DNA from: Physocladia obscura
Taxonomy: Eukaryota > Chytridiomycota > Chytridiomycetes > Chytridiales > Chytriomycetaceae
Direction: 5' to 3'
NCBI GenBank assembly: GCA_027596945.1
Contig: JADGJH010001206.1
Span: 1 to 11,329, forward strand
DNA: 11,329 bases
The notes under the pieces were generated by a model. It made no database searches. It saw only the letters and a list, made by a program, of their open reading frames with translations, and was not told where the DNA came from. How positions within the stretch are numbered: position 1 is the stretch's first letter; every line of letters starts with the position of its first letter. This document shows positions 1 to 8,794 of the stretch, in pieces. Position numbers and translations under genes: made by a program.

Positions 1-78
1 GAGGCATGGAATTGGGCATATTAAATTGTTGTTCTATTCTTGGAAATAAATAATAAGATTCTAAAACTAAATTATACC

Positions 79-297
79 TCACTGTGCCAATTCCACTAGT
101 TCAAGTGAATCCACCTTTGCAGGAATCAACAATGCTGCTTCAATTAAGATTTCATGAATTTTAGTAACTGTTTTTGCTGCATCAAGAGCTGAGTGACCTG
201 TCTCCATTAGGTTTGTGATTTCCCTAAAAACTTGCTTGTTCCTTGTTTCTTCTGGGCCAAATTTGCCAAGTTGCTTTGTGGATGCCTCATGGCCCAA
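79..297 (-). CDS. Short open frame of unknown function, possibly a remnant
   Basis: A 72-residue open frame whose first codon is TTG, with a TAA two codons upstream, so there is no ATG start inside it. The peptide is compositionally ordinary and looks helical, for example the stretch ALDAAKTVTKIHEILIEAA, and ends VELAQ followed by TGA. I do not recognise a family. It could be the last exon of a gene, since the sequence just upstream on the minus strand ends in TTTAAG and could serve as a weak splice acceptor. It could also be a fragment of a transposable element, or chance. The surrounding DNA is AT-rich with no other coding signal, which favours a remnant. Confidence 0.25.
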   Translation of the reverse strand: MGHEASTKQLGKFGPEETRNKQVFREITNLMETGHSALDAAKTVTKIHEILIEAALLIPAKVDSLELVELAQ

Positions 298-787
298 TTC
301 TTAAAGCTAAGTGTTGTCAGCTGGATGTGTTAGATTTAGAAATAAAATATGTTATATAAGCTGTATATATGTTAAATAATATTTTAATATAGAATTGAAA
401 AATGAAATATTATTTATTAGATACTGTAAAAGAATATAAAGTTTATTTCAATTCATGGTGAGAATCAAGAATTGGGATTAAATGTTTTAACTTTGTTTTT
501 CACATTTGAATAATTTCTTTTGCTATGAAATTGGTTTTTTACAATTGAGAATTATATTAATGATTGGATACACTGACTGTTTATTTACAAATGTGCTGCA
601 TATGAAGTAATGTTCAAAGCAGGCATTCAGTCAAGTATATGTTATCAATTATTTATTTCTAGATACTGCTTCAAGACAGTAGAGTCAATCAACAGCAAAA
701 AACAGTTCAGCCCTTATTTCAGCAGTCTGTAGCAACAATCCAGAGATTATGCATATGAAATTGTCAGACCAATTTATTAAGCTTTGA
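298..787. other. AT-rich stretch with no gene seen
   Basis: About 490 bases rich in A and T with stops in all frames that I followed. A short open piece near 690-770 has a glutamine-rich translation but no start, no recognisable motif and an early stop. No RNA gene, clear repeat or promoter is visible. Confidence 0.5.
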
Positions 788-1045
788 ATGTTGCAATTGG
801 ATCTCAACTTGCAAAATCCAATTTATACAATCAAGAGACTTGTTGCTGATCCTCCCATTAATTTGACTGCTCACAACTTAGCCTTTTAGTTTGCTGTTAC
901 TCTGTATACATATTATTTAGCCAGACTGGATATTATTGAGTTTTTCATCAAGAACGATAGAATTGAGCATAATACTGCCCTAAATATTGCACAAGACCGT
1001 GGTAATGGGCAAATTAATGAACCTGTTGTGAAATCGTTACAGTAA
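788..1045 (+). pseudogene. Degenerate ankyrin-like fragment with an internal TAG
   Basis: From ATG at 788 to TAA at 1043-1045 the frame is open for 86 codons except for a TAG at 887-889. Downstream of that stop the translation contains RLDIIEFFIKN followed by NTALNIAQDRGN. This resembles the second helix of one ankyrin repeat (GHLDIVEFLI-type) and the TALxIAxxxGN start of the next. The TG/TPLH portion of the first repeat is not recognisable, and a TGA directly precedes the ATG. I read this as the eroded end of an ankyrin-repeat gene, not a working one. The ankyrin assignment rests on two short motifs and could be wrong. Confidence 0.35.
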
Positions 1046-1257
1046 GCGGACAGGTTTTGTGAAAATTCACATGGTAGTTTGTCCTATCCAAATTATGCAA
1101 CGGCGTAAAGATACCAAGTTAAGCCTTAAGAAATAAAGTAGCAAATGGTCTTTGTGCAAACGCCTGAGCATGAGCCCACGTGTTGGCGCTGGCCACAACT
1201 TGCATTTGAAGTACTCCATTTTTTGAGGAAAAATCATTCTCTCTTTTCAACAATTCA
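1046..1257 (+). promoter_or_regulatory. Upstream region of the GrpE gene with a CACGTG palindrome
   Basis: The 212 bases before the GrpE start hold no credible gene. A perfect CACGTG palindrome at 1177-1182, 75 bases before the ATG, is a typical basic helix-loop-helix binding site (Cbf1/Pho4-type in yeast). One six-base match is weak evidence for regulation. No TATA box or heat-shock element was convincing. Confidence 0.3.
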
Positions 1258-2074
1258 ATGCAAACCACAACACAAACTTTCCGCCGATTTTGCCCAAACT
1301 CGGCTGCCGGCGTTCGGACATTTAAGCCGACAACAATTTCGTCTGTATTTAAAGTACCGCTATTGCCATCGCGTATGTCTATTCGTTCCGCCCAACGCCT
1401 GTTTTCCGCCGAAGCAACGAAAGATACTACTTTACAGGAGAAATCTGACGCTGCTGCGCCGAATGACGAACAACTGAAGATAGTGTTATCAGAAAAAGAC
1501 AAGCAGATTGCTGATCTTCAGGTTGCTTTAATATTCCTCCGTTTTTTCTCTTTTCGTTTTTCCTCCACGTATTTCTCCAACTGATCTGTGATGCTAATCC
1601 TCGCAAAACACAATACATATACTTGTTGCAATTCAGGATTTGTACCGTCGTTCTCTCGCCGACATGGAAAACATTCGCCAGCGCACAAAAAAAGAAGTCG
1701 AAAACGCATCAACTTTCGCAATCACAAAATTCGCAAAAGACCTTCTGGATACGGCCGACGTTCTCGAAATCGCGTTGAAATCTGTTCCCGCCGAAATTCG
1801 CTCTTCGAAGGTAAATAAGCCGCTCAAGGACTTTTACGACGGAGTGTCAATGACGCATGACAATCTACTCAAGACGTTCAAGCGGTTTGGCGTTGAGCCG
1901 TTTGCGGAAACTCTGGGTGCAAAGTTTGATCATAATCTTCACGAGGCCGTGTTTCAAGCTCCTGTTCCCAACAAGGAACCTGGCTCGATTATCGAGGTTA
2001 TTAAACCTGGTTATATGATTCATGGACGTGTTCTTCGTTCCGCGCAAGTTGGTGTTATTTCGGACTCAAATTAG
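1258..2074 (+). CDS. MGE1: Mitochondrial GrpE (Mge1), nucleotide exchange factor of mtHsp70
   Basis: GrpE homologues release ADP from mitochondrial Hsp70 in the matrix, driving protein import and folding. The model has two exons, 1258-1521 and 1637-2074, joined in phase 0 and giving 233 residues, normal for a mitochondrial GrpE. The 115-base intron starts GTTGCT, ends TTCAG and has a TGCTAAT branch-point candidate. Residues 1-51 contain no acidic residue and many Arg/Ser/Thr, as expected of a mitochondrial presequence. M40 is a possible inner start. Residues about 70-110 are charged and helical (the long coiled-coil helix), spanning the splice junction as IADLQ/DLYRRSLADMENIR. The C-terminal beta domain carries the GrpE signature: FDHNLHEAV at 185-193, then GYMIHGRVLRSAQVGV at 213-228. 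The neighbour downstream on the same strand is pICln, 214 bases away. Splicing is inferred but the join reproduces the family closely. Confidence 0.95.
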
Positions 2075-2288
2075 CTGCCATTCTCAAGCTATCCCTCCGT
2101 ATCCTTCTTTTTTTTTTTGTTTTAATTTTTATTATTTTCTTTTTGGTGTTTCCAGTTTGCCAGAAATTTGATGAGGCCAAATAAAGCGACGATATTATTA
2201 AAGACTTGAATCCATTTTTTTTTTTTCCAACTATTGTTGGAATTGTTTTTTACAGGAAGGTTGTTATTTTTAAAACTCAAAAACTACA
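2075..2288 (+). terminator. GrpE 3' end and pICln leader
   Basis: AATAAA at 2180-2185, about 105 bases after the GrpE stop, is a plausible polyadenylation signal. T-runs lie at about 2107-2119 and 2215-2226. The second half must hold the promoter and leader of the next gene. No TATA box is evident. Confidence 0.45.
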
Positions 2289-3179
2289 ATGACAATTCTG
2301 ATTGTGCCGAAACCAAACTCAGCAGCTGTAACAGAAACGCAGCTCGAAGCAACAACACTAGAAAGCCGCATTCTCAAAACTGTTCAAGGTTCAGTCGAAT
2401 TCACTCCATGGCCGCGGCGCGTGCCCAAACCAACAACGCCAGAAATTTTCGGCCTTTCAACAACATCTATCTGTGTGTCAGAATCATTCCTGATTATCAA
2501 TCTCGTCGAAACACAGCTGCGTATCGATTACCCAAGTATTGTAATCTATGCAATTTCGCGGGGTGGAACTACACCTGAAGACAGACCATGTATTTATTGC
2601 CAGCACGATACGGGCACTGTTGAAAGCAATAATAATGATAATAACACCAGTAGTACTCAGGAAAATGAAGATAGTGATGATGAAGGGGAGGATGCAGACG
2701 GTGTTTTTGAGATTCGTTTGATTCCTGATGATCCTTCAACACGTAATTCCTTCTCCGTTTCCTTTTTTACTTTCATTTATTTGTTTATTTTTAGTCGAAG
2801 ACTTGTATGAAGCTATGGCAACATGCGCGGCTTTGCATCCAGACAAAAACTTGGGTGAAACAAACAAAAAAACAAAAACAAAAAAACAACTCATTCTACA
2901 ACCAAGAAAAGCATAATAATGACGATACTAAAAATAGATGAAATGGACGATAGTGACGACGCAGGTGACTGGATCATGACTGCGGATGACTATCAGGACG
3001 ATTTGGCTGGTGCTCGGCAAGCAGCTCTCGATCATTTGGAGAACGTGTTTGTAGGCGGTGTGCGGAAAGAACCAGATGACCGGTTCGAAGATGCTGATGA
3101 AGGTGAAAATGAAAATGGTGGCGGTGCTTGTGAAGAATCGGTGGCAAAGAGATTCAAAGATGAGCAGGAGGAGCGTTGA
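2289..3179 (+). CDS. pICln, methylosome/snRNP assembly chaperone (CLNS1A homologue)
   Basis: pICln is the PH-fold cytoplasmic chaperone that binds Sm proteins and the methyltransferase PRMT5 during spliceosomal snRNP assembly. Exons are 2289-2742, 2795-2854 and 2938-3179, giving 251 residues, close to the metazoan length of about 240. Intron 1 (52 bases) runs GTAATT..TTTAG. Intron 2 (83 bases) runs GTGAAA..ATAG, with TACTAAA only a few bases before the acceptor. Residues about 55-90 form the PH-fold core (SFLIINLVETQLRIDYPSIV, then IYAISRG). An acidic, Asn/Ser-rich insert covers about 110-137. The strand EIRLIPDD (141-148) leads into LEDLYEAMATCAALHPD (152-168), the pICln hallmark helix, which only appears when intron 1 is removed. 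The tail has WIMTADDY and DDRFEDADE acidic blocks, also typical. Stop is TGA. Only the exact ends of intron 2 are in some doubt. Confidence 0.93.
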
Positions 3180-3330
3180 AGTAAAGAAACGCCAATTGAC
3201 AGAACAATAAAATATAAATAATCCTCTTTATTAGCAATCTCCTAATTTCCCTATTATAAATCGGAGGTTTATTTACAGTTGTTAGGTGAATTCCAGCTGA
3301 ATGTTTAGTCCAGCTACACAACATACACAA
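3180..3330 (+). terminator. pICln 3' end
   Basis: AATAAA at 3206-3211 lies 27 bases after the pICln TGA and is a good polyadenylation signal. The rest is AT-rich spacer up to the end of the minus-strand decayed gene. I looked for terminal inverted repeats matching the other side (5027-5160) and saw none. Confidence 0.45.
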
Positions 3331-5026
3331 CTATTGCTCAGTTTCACATTGAAAATGCTGAACTGTGATTATTACACCCCCAGCCAGGCTTGGATGTGTG
3401 CCATCTTTGGTTATACATGAGCCATGACTGTATATTTGATCTTTTTCTGAGTTGCTTACATTGTTTGTCCCTATTATTGTGAGAGTTTCTTCTGGTGCAT
3501 TAAAAAAGATTTTAGCATGCCTTCTACCCTCTTCTTTCATTTCTTCTGTTGTGCCTTCTGCCTCTTTGTGTACAAAACTGAGGTCTATCAGTGATGGTCT
3601 TATTACTCGATAGTCTTCTTCCATGTCTTCATTTGCATTGTTTCCTGGCTCTGTGCTCAGTTACTGGTTACTTTTGCCCAGCTGTCCAACTCTTCTTCTT
3701 TCTTCTTTCTCAATTGGTCTGAGAATTTTATATATTCTTCTATGTACTATGTTATATTTGACTTTGTTGCTTTGTTTTATTTGTTTGTCTTTTTTCTAGG
3801 TAGTGGTTGCTCTGTATACAAAGTCCTCTCCATCTCCATCATCAAAGGCACCCTGTACTGGGTTTCTCTTTTCCATGACATCAAGCATACACAGGTCATC
3901 TTCATTACTTGGTAATGCCCAGGTTTTATCCATTGTATCCATAGTAAATTCTGTGTTTTCTGTTTTCAGGGCATCTGTGTAGTTGTGAATATTTTCAAAG
4001 TTACCAACTGAGCAATGTTTTAGTCTGAGGTGAGTTGTTTCATATATTATTCTACAATCTCCCATGTCTACTGCATTGATATGTCCCATTCTTTGGGTTT
4101 CTCTTTTAGACTGCCATTCTATAATGTTCCCTGTTCTAAGGTCTGTAGTTTCCATCTCAATATGGTTGTTGGTGAAGGGGTTTGTCAGAATATTTACTGT
4201 TTTGCCAACATTGTTTCACCATTACTGTTCTTTTTCACCAGAGTTTCTTCTAGATGTTTGATCCATCTGAAGTTATCTTGAATAGGATATCTTCTTTTTG
4301 AGTCATTTCTAGACAGGAGAGTTTCACTTTTTGCATAGAGCACTTGTTCTAGAAACAAGATCCTATGTATTGCCAACTATTTACTTATTTTGTTGTACAC
4401 CATATGGTTTCCTATTGCATGATATATTGAGGTTGCACCTCCTTCAACTTTGCCAAAATCTATTTGCATTGTGCCATCTTTGTTTCTGTGAGTGTCAGCT
4501 TCTGACGAGAATTGATGTTTGTGCATTCTGGTCATTACTGTTGCCAGGAAGTGTGTCCATCTTTCAGTTTTCACTGGATATGGTTCATTGAGTATAAAGT
4601 GTGGTAAGGCTAGTTTTTCCTGTAGGTTTAGAGCTCTGATTCTTATTATCCTTCCAATTAAGCTGTCATCATTCATCCATACTGTTATGTTTGTGGTTAG
4701 GTCAATGTTGTAATGATCATTCCAGTTTTCAAGTTTCCTTATTTGACTGTGTTCTATAATTGAGTGAGTCATGACTCTTGACATGGCTGCTTTTTGTTTG
4801 TACGATGCTTTAACCTGTAAATACCATTTATCTGCAAGTTTTGTTGAGATTCCAGCTGTTTATCATTTGTATCATACTTGCTGCAGTAGTATTTGATTCA
4901 TGATTATAGTGTGTAATTCTTTTGTTTTTGAGAACCAACTTGTTGAAAATAACTTGTGAAATGTGAGAAGGAATCAGGTGCAGGGGCACTTTGAGAAAAA
5001 CCAAACAAATGTGGATTTTCTGTCAT
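3331..5026 (-). pseudogene. Decayed intronless gene of about 1.7 kb, family unknown
   Basis: A run of minus-strand reading-frame segments, end to end, with one consistent amino-acid style (rich in N, T, H, M, D, E). From an ATG at 5026 a 40-codon piece ends in TAA at 4904-4906. After shifts of frame near 4911 and 4858, a frame continues through 4784 to TAA at 4377-4379. It resumes in the same frame directly after that stop to TAA at 4194-4196. A one-base shift there opens the next segment, which passes TAG at 3796-3798 and TAA at 3661-3663 in frame before its final TAA at 3331. Total coding capacity is about 560 codons. The segments abut with no splice signals at the breaks, so this is decay and not introns. 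I recognise no catalytic motif. The size, lack of introns and polar Asn/Thr-rich composition would suit a viral or transposon structural protein, but I have no motif to support that. Confidence 0.6.
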
Positions 5027-5201
5027 TGCTTATAACTCAAAAATGTTGCAATTCTTTCATTTCAACTCAAAAGGGCAATATAATACGAAAAAATGAGTTC
5101 CAAATATTTTAATGAAAGAAGATGGAAAAGCACTAATTTCTAGTCTAGTTTCAAATGTCATGGCCTGCGAATTTTGAGAGTCAAGATGAAAAACACGATA
5201 A
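5027..5201. other. Spacer between the decayed gene and the GPI-like gene
   Basis: AT-rich, no gene. On the minus strand it would hold both the 3' end of the upstream GPI-like gene and the former promoter of the decayed gene. No clear AATAAA-type signal or repeat was seen. Confidence 0.35.
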
Positions 5202-5873
5202 TCACCAGCCAAGAAGAAAAGTTTTGGCCACAGCAATCAGCGCGAAGCCGAATCCGAGGGAAGAAAGCTCTGAAGCAGAGGCAGATGATGTCGGCAGGGA
5301 TGTGGTAGAACTTGCAGACACAGTTACAGCTGTAGGAAATGGCAATGTGAAATATTGGCCACTCACAACAACGGTAGCGTCTGTTGGTTGGGAAGTGTGT
5401 GCCTGGAGCAAATAAATAACCAGTAAAAGTAAGGGTTAATTTATGATTAAATTAGTGAGGAAAAACGAAACGGACTAAACTGTTCCGTTGTAGCAGTAGG
5501 GCAGGTAGAGATCAGCAAAGTAGCCATTTGAGCCGTAGTACATGTAAACACACTCGGGACCCGAGAAGGCTAAACTCGCGTTGGCCACACAGGGGTACCC
5601 ATACGTGACGGTTCCGGACAAACACTGCACGACAATCTCGTCACTTTTCTTGGCGTCCCAGCCGCATGCGTAGACCAAGTTATAGGTAGATGGACACGGC
5701 GCACCGATTGTGGTGGAGATTGGGGGAATCAGGATTGATGCATTGAGGCTTGCCTTTGTTGTTGTTAGAATTGTTGTGCTCGCAGCAGCTGTAATAGTTG
5801 ATGCTGCTGAATCTGTTACTGTTATGGCAAGAGCTGCTGTTGTTGCTGTTGTAGCTCCAGTGATTGATGACAT
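5202..5873 (-). CDS. Small Ser/Thr-rich, Cys-containing cell-surface protein with GPI-like tail
   Basis: Two exons, 5873-5481 and 5402-5202, join in phase 0 across a 78-base intron (GTTTAG..CTCCAG) and give 197 residues. Residues 1-58 are almost entirely Ala/Thr/Ser/Ile, suiting O-glycosylation. Residues 60-127 contain six cysteines (60, 70, 84, 95, 108, 127) and many Tyr/Gly, a compact disulfide domain. The YAC..IVVQC..YPC arrangement is loosely reminiscent of fungal chitin-binding modules (CBM19 type). Asn-Xaa-Ser/Thr sites are at 44, 98 and 129. After the junction comes a Ser/Thr linker and a C-terminal hydrophobic tail (SSLGFGFALIAVAKTFLLGW) preceded by small residues, as in GPI-attachment signals. 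Oddly, no classical signal peptide is visible at the N terminus, and no other ATG exists on this strand between 5874 and 6183. CTAACAG directly before the ATG looks like a splice acceptor, so a 5' UTR intron is possible. The function is not known. Confidence 0.7.
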
Positions 5874-6183
5874 CTGTTAGAAAATTTTTTTTGCTCTATC
5901 AAAAAAGTTTCTCTCACTCAAAATCAATCAAAAATTGTGAAAGTAAATATCTCAATAACAAGTTTTTCACTCGTTATTATAACTCGCAAAATTTTTTCAA
6001 AATTTAACCTTTCTCTTTTGTTTCGAAACACTCAAAAATTAGAAATTTTGTGACTGAAAAGGATACAGTTTTAACTCTTCAAGGGGAATTTGGTTTTATT
6101 GATATGCAAAATCTGTTTTGAAGTTTTGATGAATATAACTCACTTGCAAATTTTAATTTCGTTTGAAAGATATAGAGAAGGAA
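5874..6183. promoter_or_regulatory. Divergent intergenic region of the GPI-like and RSPH1-like genes
   Basis: 310 very AT-rich bases between two start codons pointing apart, so it must carry both promoters. It holds several A- and T-runs and ATTTTT/AAAAAT words but no TATA box, RNA gene or coding stretch that I can support. Confidence 0.4.
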
Positions 6184-6928
6184 ATGTCAGACGATGGAGA
6201 AGAAGAGATCAAAGAAGAAGAGCCATCACTTGGGGTAAATATCAAGACGAAAGTTAAATAATTTCTCCTTATCAGGTAAAATTCTTAGATATACGAGGGT
6301 GAACGAAACGAATCGAAGCAACGTCACGGAAAGGGAAAAAATATTTTTGTGAATGGTGATGTATATGATGGACAATACCAGTTTGGAGCGAAGTCTGGCT
6401 ATGGATCTTATAAATGGAAAAAAGGCGGCGCGCGCTACATTGGAGAGTATAAAAATGATTTGCGTCACGGCGAAGGATATTTTATCTATCCAGACGGATC
6501 AAAATACAGAGGTTTTTCTATTTACTTGTATAATCTGCGATTAAATATATTTAAATTAGGAAACTTTGTTGAAGGAAAACGCACTGGCTATGGCTCATAT
6601 TTGTATGCAAATGGAGATCTTTATCAAGGAGAATGGCAAAATGATGTGAAACATGGGAAAGGTAAATTGAGTGTATAAAAAACACAAACTAATTAACATT
6701 ACAGGTGTCTATCTTTACAAAAATGGGAGTAAAAAAGCGGGAACATTTGTAAATGGTGTTCTCCAAGGATCTGGTGAAATTATGCAGCCAGATCATAAAG
6801 TTCAAGGAAATTGGGCTGGAAATATCTCTATGGACATCCCTGCAAAACTGACTTTTTCATCTGGATTTTCCAAAGAAATCACAGATCCACAGTTTTTTAC
6901 TGGAATTCCATCAATTGCTCAAACATAA
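6184..6928 (+). CDS. RSPH1: MORN-repeat protein, radial spoke head 1 (RSPH1) homologue
   Basis: RSPH1 sits in the head of the radial spokes of motile cilia and flagella. Exons are 6184-6234, 6289-6511, 6560-6661 and 6705-6928, giving 199 residues. Introns are 54, 48 and 43 bases with donors GTAAAT, GTTTTT and GTAAAT. The first exon is an acidic leader (17 residues) followed by YEGERNESKQRHGKGK, matching the RSPH1 opening YEGxRNE-xxRHGxG. MORN repeats then follow at about 40-60 (NGDVYDGQYQFGAKSGYGSY), 64-84 (ARYIGEYKNDLRHGEG), 86-105, 110-130 (DLYQGEWQNDVKHGKG) and 131-151. The C-terminal part HKVQGNWAGN parallels HRYQGKFLNK of animal RSPH1. The protein lacks the long tail of vertebrate RSPH1, as expected for a short form. 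The 48-base second intron has no stop and is a multiple of three, so retention would give an in-frame 16-residue insert. Its presence implies the organism makes, or recently made, a flagellum. Confidence 0.9.
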
Positions 6929-7297
6929 AAATTTTCAATAAAATTTTTTACTATTTCCTAAATTTCCTAACTTTTTGATTTCCTGAAACTTTTTAATTCT
7001 TTCAATTTGGGATTTTAACATCTAGTTTATTTCAATTTATTGACATTTTTTCTTTTTTGAGAGTAATACAAGGAGGGAGACTTTGTGACAAGTATATAAC
7101 AAGCATCATCTTGGAAAACTTCGATCAAGTTTAAATTTCATTGTATCTCATTTATTCTTTTTTACAACATGTTTTCATCAAGTTAAAAAGCCACAGTTAA
7201 AAACTACTGGGCTTATTTAGTAATAAATTCAAAAATAGCAGTTAATACCAGGTCTTTTTTTTCATTTTTTTATTTGTACTACGACTACTAAAAACAA
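6929..7297. terminator. Convergent 3' region of RSPH1 and the kinase
   Basis: AATAAA at 6937-6942 lies just after the RSPH1 stop. On the other strand TTTATT at 7269-7274 gives AATAAA about 25 bases after the kinase stop. The 320 bases between are AT-rich, with stops in all frames, and no RNA gene was seen. Confidence 0.5.
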
Positions 7298-8711
7298 CTA
7301 ATGCTGTTGCTGATTTTGCTGCAAATAATGTTGTTGCGCAGCTGCATACTGTTGCGCCTGCTGAGCAGCATGCAACTGCTGCTGCTGTTGCTGTTGCAGA
7401 GCCAATGCCTGCTGCTGTTGTTGCTGCTGCAACTGCTGCAACTGCTGTTGTTGTTGCTGTTGCTGCTGAAATTGCGCCTGCGCCTGTGACTGTGATTGAA
7501 ACGGTTGGACTCCTGTTGAAGTAGGCACAGGAGTTTGTTGCTGTTGTCCCGGCAACACTACATCAACGAAATAAATGTGCGTCATTGCCTCTTTGGCACT
7601 TATGCGCTGAAGCGGCTGGTACTGAATCATACGATTCAAAAGGTCCAAGCCAGATGCTTCAATCATAGTTAATTTCGAGCCAAGAGATTGGGGTGCGAAC
7701 ATTGGGAAAGTTTGTTTGTATTCAGATAATTCGGAAACATGGGGCCATGTTTGCTCAGTTGGAGTGCCTGTGAATTTCAATAAGTAAAAAGGAGTCAATG
7801 GAAAAATAAGTATAGCAACCAACCCAAAAGCTTAAAAATTCGCAAAAGCTGGTCTTCGTTTGTTTTCCCTGGAAACAGAGGCTTTCCAGAATAAATTTCA
7901 GCCATAATACATCCAGCACTCCAAATATCAATTGACGTCGAATAATTTCGCGATCCAAGAAGTCTGTTGAAAAATTCCTTATACTGGCGTACTTTTTGCT
8001 TTCTTTAACTTACACATCTGGAGCGCGGTACCAAAGTGTCACAACTTCATTCGAAAAAGTATTAACAGGGATTCCAAACGCTCTTGCAAGTCCAAAATCC
8101 GCAATTTTGAGTTCCATTTTTGAATTGATGAGCTGTATGTGGATTTATTATTTTGTTGAAAAACAAATCGAAAATTGAAATACCAGATTTTGAGGCTTAA
8201 GGTCTCGATGTAGCACGCGATTTTCATGGCAAAAGGCAATGCCTTTGAGAAGTTGGAAAAGAAAAGTTTTGCAAAGAGGCGGAGAGAGAGCACCTTGGGT
8301 TGACGCAGCTTGAGTATCCATAAATTTCTTGAGGTCTTGGTCCATGTATTCAAAAACGAGAGTAAGAGTTTTTTCATTGTGTATAACGTCGAATAAACGC
8401 ACTGTGACATTTCAATAATGCGTGAGTCACACAAAAAAAAGGTTCTTGGTAGACAGATCGCAAAAAGACAAAGAAAGAAAAACCCTCTAACAAATATTTT
8501 GGTGGCGAAGTTCCTTCATGAGCGAGATTTCCCTGATTGCAGTTGACGGTGCGCCTTCCTCGGGATCCAGGTGAATTTCCTTCAGCGCGACAATCTCATT
8601 TGAGATTCTGTTTTTGCCCTTGTAAACGGTTGCGTACGTTCCCTCACCAAGCTTTTCGAGACGAAGATATCGTTCCTGCTGGCCCGCTGCTTGTGCTTGT
8701 TGCTGAGCCAT
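7298..8711 (-). CDS. PHO85: Pho85/CDK5-type cyclin-dependent kinase with polyglutamine tail
   Basis: Serine/threonine kinase that, with Pcl-type cyclins, links nutrient and phosphate status to the cell cycle. Exons are 8711-8492, 8401-8184, 8132-8014, 7963-7824 and 7767-7298; introns are 90, 51, 50 and 56 bases. The product is 388 residues. Visible motifs: glycine loop [11 protein letters not shown] (22-32), catalytic Lys44 in VALKE, PSTAIRE helix at 55-61, HRDLKPQN at 138-145, DFG at 158-160 and TLWYRAPDV at 178-186. The T-loop has Ser173 where CDK2 has Thr160, and APD instead of APE; ATVYKG, Ser and APD together mark Pho85/CDK5 and not Cdc28/CDK1. The C-terminal lobe ends about 303, followed by about 85 residues dominated by Gln runs with Ala, Leu and His. 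Q-rich tails occur in filamentous-fungal Pho85 kinases. The start is the ATG before MAQQQ; upstream sequence is the divergent promoter. Splice choice was fixed by kinase alignment; the junction residue 74 (Leu, usually Val) is the least certain. Confidence 0.95.
7308..7560 (-). repeat. CAG/CAA-rich low-complexity tract encoding the kinase polyQ tail
   Basis: Runs of CAG and CAA codons, interrupted by Leu, Ala and His codons, encode the C-terminal glutamine tracts of the Pho85-like kinase. Mixed CAG/CAA codons make it less prone to slippage than a pure CAG run. The plus-strand complement gives a leucine-rich open frame that is only a shadow. Confidence 0.85.
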
Positions 8712-8794
8712 TATTGCGTTGTAATATTGACCGTTTTTTTTTGTTTTTTTGATTTCAATTTGAAAGAACTCAAAAGAAGTTTGTGAGTTTGTCA
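8712..8794. promoter_or_regulatory. Compact divergent promoter between the kinase and PIP-box genes
   Basis: Only 83 bases separate two start codons that point apart. It contains a T-run (A-run on the other strand) near 8732-8750 and an AT-rich core, and must serve as promoter and leader for both genes unless transcripts start inside the partner gene. No TATA box is clear. Confidence 0.55.

Noticed and set aside
1119..1502. 127-codon minus-strand frame opposite the GrpE first exon
   Set aside because: It overlaps the well-supported GrpE exon and has no recognisable motif.
3331..5026. Assigning the decayed gene to a named virus family as a capsid gene
   Set aside because: Size and composition are suggestive, but I found no diagnostic motif, no accompanying replication gene and no inverted terminal repeats. 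The claim would be guesswork.
5155..5415. Plus-strand 86-codon open frame
   Set aside because: It lies opposite exon 2 and the intron of the GPI-like gene, whose minus-strand reading makes better biological sense (Ser/Thr linker plus hydrophobic tail).
7301..7489. Leucine-rich plus-strand open frame
   Set aside because: It is the antisense of the CAG/CAA polyglutamine tract of the kinase.
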